A stretch of DNA of 64,000 bases, taken from NCBI GenBank assembly GCA_001936135.1, contig CP012809.1, positions 3,769,501-3,833,500 of the forward strand, given 5' to 3'. This DNA is from Saccharomycopsis fibuligera x Saccharomycopsis cf. fibuligera. Taxonomy: Eukaryota; Ascomycota; Saccharomycetes; Ascoideales; Saccharomycopsidaceae. Position 1 is the first letter of the stretch. Each line of letters starts with the position of its first letter. Shown one piece after another: positions 60,683 through 64,000 of the stretch. The notes beneath the pieces were generated by a model. It did no database searches, was not told the DNA's origin, and saw nothing but the letters and a program-made list of their open reading frames with translations. The translations under genes and the position numbers were made by a program.

Positions 60683-62491
60683 ATGGATATCGAAAAACAC
60701 AATCTCGAGCACCAGCTCCCTGTTTACAGCACCCATCCTGCCGGCATTACTACCAGTACCGCCCCTCCACAAGCCAAGAAGTCCGGCTTAAAGTCAAAGT
60801 TGCTTTTATCGCTAGTCCTCTTTGGCCTTCTTTTCATCAATGGACCGGTATTAAAGGATCTTTTTAATACCGCCTCTGCTTCTGTTTCTAGCAACTCTGG
60901 CTCTGTTGTCACACCAAACAAGAATTTTTGTCCAGTAAGTCCGAAAGTGATCCCTGAACAATTTGACGAAATTAAGGGCACCATTGATGAAATTTTGCAT
61001 AGCGAATCTTTCAGAAATGACTCTGCATTGAGATTGTCTCAAACCGTGCAAATTCCAACCGAGGTTAATGACAATACCAAGTACTTGGACTTGTCGGACC
61101 CAAGTTTTGAACCATTTATCAAATTGCACAAGCATTTTGAAAGTGTTTTCCCATTGGTGCACAAGCATTTAAAAAAAGAAGAAGTCAACAAACATGGCTT
61201 ACTTTTCACCTGGGAAGGCTCTGAGCCACAATTGAAGCCATTGTTGTTGACTGCTCATCAGGATGTTGTTCCTGTTGACTGGTCCAGTGAGGATAGATGG
61301 ACTTACTACCCATTCAGCGGTCATTACGATGGTGAGAAAGTCTGGGGTAGAGGCGCCTCTGATTGCAAAAACTTATTGACTGGGTTGCTTGAAACCGTTG
61401 AGTTGTTGCTAAGAGACAATTACAAACCAAAAAGAACAGTTATCTTATCATTCGGTTTTGATGAAGAAGCCTCGGGTGTTTTGGGTGCCAGCAAACTTGG
61501 TGAAACATTGTTGGAAAGATATGGGGAAGATTCTATTTATGCACTTTTCGATGAAGGTAATGCTGGATTGGTGCAAAAAGATGACAGGTACTTTGTCGAA
61601 GTGCCAACTGGTGAAAAAGGTTACGTTGATTCCCACATCACTTTGAATACTCCTGGTGGCCACTCTTCTGTGCCTCCAGATCACACCAGTATTGGTATCC
61701 TTGCTGAATTGATCAACTTGGTTGAAAAGACTCCATTCAAGCCAACTCTTCCAGACTACAACCCATTTTTGGGCTTCTTGCAATGTTACGCTACTTACTC
61801 TGGTGAAATTGACCCATCTTTGAAAAGCAACATCTTAAACGCTAACGAGGACGATAAGGCCAATGCTGCTGTCATTGACCTTTTGACTTCTGAAAGAGCT
61901 ACTAGATACTTGATTGGTACTTCTCAAGCTACCGATATTATTAGTGGTGGCGTTAAGGCTAATGCATTACCCGAATCTGCCAAAGTTGTCATCAATTCTA
62001 GAATCAATGTCGATTCCTCCGTTAATGCAACTACTAATAAAGTTGTTGGAAACGTGCGTGAAGTTGCTGACAAGTACGATTTGGGTCTTATTGTTCTCGG
62101 TGAAACCATTAAGGAACCAACTGCTAATGGTTACTTTAACTACACCATTGCTACACCACTTGAAGTTGCACCAATTAGTCCACGGAGTGGTCCAGTTTGG
62201 GATCTTTTCAGTGGTTCATTGAGACACTTGTACGAAGACTTGGTCTATCCTAATCTTATCAAAAATGAAGTGGTTACTACCCCGGGTCTTAGTACCGGTA
62301 ACACGGACACTAGATACTACTGGAAGTTGACTAAAAATATTTACAGAACAATCCCAGGTATTATTAATCCAGTTGGCCTACAAAATGGGATTCATAGTGT
62401 TGACGAGTTTGTTTCTGTTGATGCGCACTTGAACATCATTGCATTCTACTATGAATTTATAAGAAACATTGATTCTTATGGCAGTGATTAA
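60683..62491 (+). CDS. CPS1: Vacuolar Gly-X carboxypeptidase (right copy)
   Basis: The 602-aa product is the paralogue of the left copy, with the same type II topology: cytosolic tail MDIEKHNLEHQLPVYS.., span near residues 37-57 (KLLLSLVLFGLLFINGPVL), then the M20 catalytic chain. Ligand motifs LLTAHQDVVPVD, WGRGASDCKN and FDEEASG are intact, as are LYALFDEGNAG-type and NGIHSVDE blocks. The best guess is that both copies are active. The tail of this copy is rich in Ser/Thr/Pro and Lys and differs from that of the left copy, so sorting could differ. The start ATG at 60683 follows a pyrimidine-rich leader and a TATA box. Codon use is strongly biased to TTG/GTT/GCT, suggesting higher expression than the left copy. 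Confidence 0.96.
   Translation: MDIEKHNLEHQLPVYSTHPAGITTSTAPPQAKKSGLKSKLLLSLVLFGLLFINGPVLKDLFNTASASVSSNSGSVVTPNKNFCPVSPKVIPEQFDEIKGTIDEILHSESFRNDSALRLSQTVQIPTEVNDNTKYLDLSDPSFEPFIKLHKHFESVFPLVHKHLKKEEVNKHGLLFTWEGSEPQLKPLLLTAHQDVVPVDWSSEDRWTYYPFSGHYDGEKVWGRGASDCKNLLTGLLETVELLLRDNYKPKRTVILSFGFDEEASGVLGASKLGETLLERYGEDSIYALFDEGNAGLVQKDDRYFVEVPTGEKGYVDSHITLNTPGGHSSVPPDHTSIGILAELINLVEKTPFKPTLPDYNPFLGFLQCYATYSGEIDPSLKSNILNANEDDKANAAVIDLLTSERATRYLIGTSQATDIISGGVKANALPESAKVVINSRINVDSSVNATTNKVVGNVREVADKYDLGLIVLGETIKEPTANGYFNYTIATPLEVAPISPRSGPVWDLFSGSLRHLYEDLVYPNLIKNEVVTTPGLSTGNTDTRYYWKLTKNIYRTIPGIINPVGLQNGIHSVDEFVSVDAHLNIIAFYYEFIRNIDSYGSD
61235..61368 (+). repeat. 134-bp tract identical to the left CPS1 copy
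   Basis: Inverted counterpart of 58529-58662, covering the zinc-site His and Asp codons. See the finding on gene conversion. Confidence 0.92.
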
Positions 62492-63894
62492 GTTAATTGA
62501 TGTTGTCATTTTTATGACCAACACAAGAAAAAAATAATCTTAGTTATGTTACAAAAAATTTTAGCTTTTTTTTTTATATCCACATGCTCACACTAAAAGT
62601 AATGTGTAAATAATCCCTTCTCGAACAATAACTTCACAACTAAAGTCAGAAGAGTTCACACTGTAGTAGTGCAGAATTTATAGATACTCTTTGCTAATGA
62701 TATACCGAAAGTTACCAGTCAGACAGAAGCTACCAACGAGTGTAGCAATACAGTGAATTTCGCTTGGTATTCGGAATATATGCTACCACAATTATTGTTT
62801 TATTAATTGGTGGGCTTACTTATTAGGCAGAGCACGACGTTGTTATTGGTATGCTTTATGACTAAAGAAAAAAAAACCCATTTAATCATGTTGGCAAGCG
62901 CTGCAACTTGTATGAAAGAGATTGTAACTCAGTAACCCGTGGTTAGAAGAGCTTACCATATGTATATTTGTGACGAAAAGAACGCATAATTTTTGGATTG
63001 GTTTTATTGTTGATGAGAATAAAAACTTTTATCACTGACTTTTACCCAAGTGCAGACAATATAAACAGAAAGATGTACTTAGCCTGTTTAATAGTTTTTT
63101 TCTTTTATTATAGGTCATCGTCAAAAATTTACTATTAAAAAACTACTGTAGAAAACTTCTAATATGTGGAACTTCGTTGGTCATTGAATTACTATACTCT
63201 ACAAGAACGAGAACAAGGAGCATTTTGAAAAAAAAATTATTGCCAAATGATTCGACAACGGAGAAAACACAAAGTGCACATGATATTGATGCATGGATTG
63301 CACAGACCAGATGTGAATATCTTCAACAGTTAACACTATTACAATAGTGAGGCCTAATAATTAATAAGATAAATTTAGCAAAAATCAATAACGGTTTACT
63401 GATTGCAGTAATGCTCTTCTCAACGAGATACGACATAACCAGATCAGGCAATATAACCGCCAGAGGGAAGCAGCTGAGCTCGAAGACATGTTTAGCCTGG
63501 CAGAATTAGTAAACAGCTAATCTTACGAATCTCCTGTGTAGTGTGAGTTTGTGTTGTATTGCAGTGTCTATGGTACACATGTTGAGATTATATTCAATGC
63601 TCTGTGCGTTACGAGCCCGGTGCTATTGGTTACGAACCCCCGCAGGCGAGGATAATTTCGAATATACAAAAGCTGATTGGCCGCTGTGCCCAGACCACGG
63701 TGAAAATTGCACGAAAAAATCTGCTCTGCAAAAATCAAACTACCACTACTGCAAAATACCCTATTCTCTTTCTCTCCATCCCAGCTAGTCACAGACAGAG
63801 ATATAATATAGAAAGTCCTTTCCTACGACTACTATTACAACCCTCACCTCATCACCCACCCACTCCCCACAATACATTCAAATAAAGCAGCCTG
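62492..63894. promoter_or_regulatory. 1.4-kb spacer and promoter of the right-edge gene
   Basis: AT-rich after CPS1, then the promoter of the next gene. Two ATTGG (CCAAT) boxes are at 63625-63629 and 63676-63680. The last 70 bp before the ATG are C/A-rich, as in strongly expressed genes. I see no RNA gene. Confidence 0.55.
63625..63680. promoter_or_regulatory. Pair of CCAAT boxes (Hap complex type)
   Basis: ATTGGTTA at 63625 and ATTGGCCG at 63676, 215-270 bp upstream of the ATG. Paired CCAAT boxes are the Hap2/3/5 binding sites typical of respiratory-chain genes. Confidence 0.5.
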
Positions 63895-64000
63895 ATGTCT
63901 TCAATGCTCCGTTCAGCAGCCGCCTCCGCCAAAATCTCTGGTCGCCGTTTCATCTCCACTGCCAACTCCAAGACCCAGTACACTTCTTTGTCTAATGGTT
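63895..64000 (+). CDS. Start of a mitochondrial M16-family protein, probably COR1
   Basis: Only the first 35 codons are in the window. They encode MSSMLRSAAASAKISGRRFI then STANSKTQYTSLSNG. The first ~22 residues form an Arg/Ser/Ala-rich mitochondrial presequence with an RRFIST-type cleavage region. QYTSLSNG resembles the start of the mature M16 fold ('T-x-L-S/P-N-G-L-x-V-A-T'), seen in complex III core protein 1 (Cor1/Qcr1) and in the beta subunit of the processing peptidase (Mas1). The Thr-Ser-Leu-Ser-Asn-Gly form favours Cor1, and upstream CCAAT boxes fit a respiratory gene, but the fragment is too short to decide. Confidence 0.8.
   Translation, partial: MSSMLRSAAASAKISGRRFISTANSKTQYTSLSNG

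Overview
The window is nuclear DNA of an ascomycete yeast. The genes are compact and mostly intron-free, the intergenic DNA is AT-rich with long A/T runs, and many proteins carry poly-Gln, Asn, Ser, His or Asp tracts. Recognisable genes all have budding-yeast orthologues: RXT3, TIF4631 (eIF4G), MTC5/SEA3, PNG1, PRP38, CAB3/HAL3, ECM31, SEC62, MGR2, LTP1 and CPS1. CTG codons are strikingly rare. I found none in frame in the 1,088-codon eIF4G gene and one in the GAPDH-type gene. CTG clusters only in low-complexity or non-coding stretches. This suits a CTG-Ser clade yeast (Candida/Lodderomyces type), so Leu written for CTG may really be Ser. Assignment to species is not possible from this alone.

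Layout, left to right: a partial TPR-like protein (minus strand, cut by the left edge); RXT3 (Rpd3L deacetylase complex); a secreted laccase-like multicopper oxidase; a 3.4-kb gene-free stretch; TIF4631; MTC5; two unrecognised low-complexity proteins; the U5 spliceosomal RNA gene (minus strand, about 24245-24370); PNG1; a possibly decayed coding stretch and a CAAT-rich promoter; a GAPDH with an Asn in the NAD-specificity position; an NDD1-like G2/M coactivator; a secreted histidine acid phosphatase with a Pho4-type E-box; PRP38; a CAB3/HAL3-type PPC decarboxylase subunit whose stop codon lies in a 25-bp tandem repeat; an Eht1-family alpha/beta hydrolase; ECM31 (pantothenate synthesis); an RGT1-like zinc-cluster regulator; a spliced gene encoding a protein with an eIF4E-binding motif; SEC62; MGR2; LTP1 with two introns; a divergent pair of CPS1 carboxypeptidases sharing a 134-bp identical tract; and the start of a mitochondrial M16-family protein, probably COR1, at the right edge.

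There are no operons, but some functions recur. eIF4G and a candidate eIF4E-binding protein serve cap-dependent translation. ECM31 and the CAB3-like gene are two CoA-pathway genes about 2.5 kb apart. U5 RNA and PRP38 are both spliceosomal. SEC62 and PNG1 handle ER entry and ER-associated deglycosylation. I found no tRNA, rRNA, CRISPR array or intact transposon. The most notable observations are the U5 RNA with a Tbf1-like inverted site upstream, the gene-conversion tract in the CPS1 pair, the tandem repeat that appears to truncate the CAB3-like protein, the Asn-type GAPDH and the spliced eIF4E-binding candidate. Several genes are given starts at the first supportable ATG rather than at upstream TTG or GTG codons.
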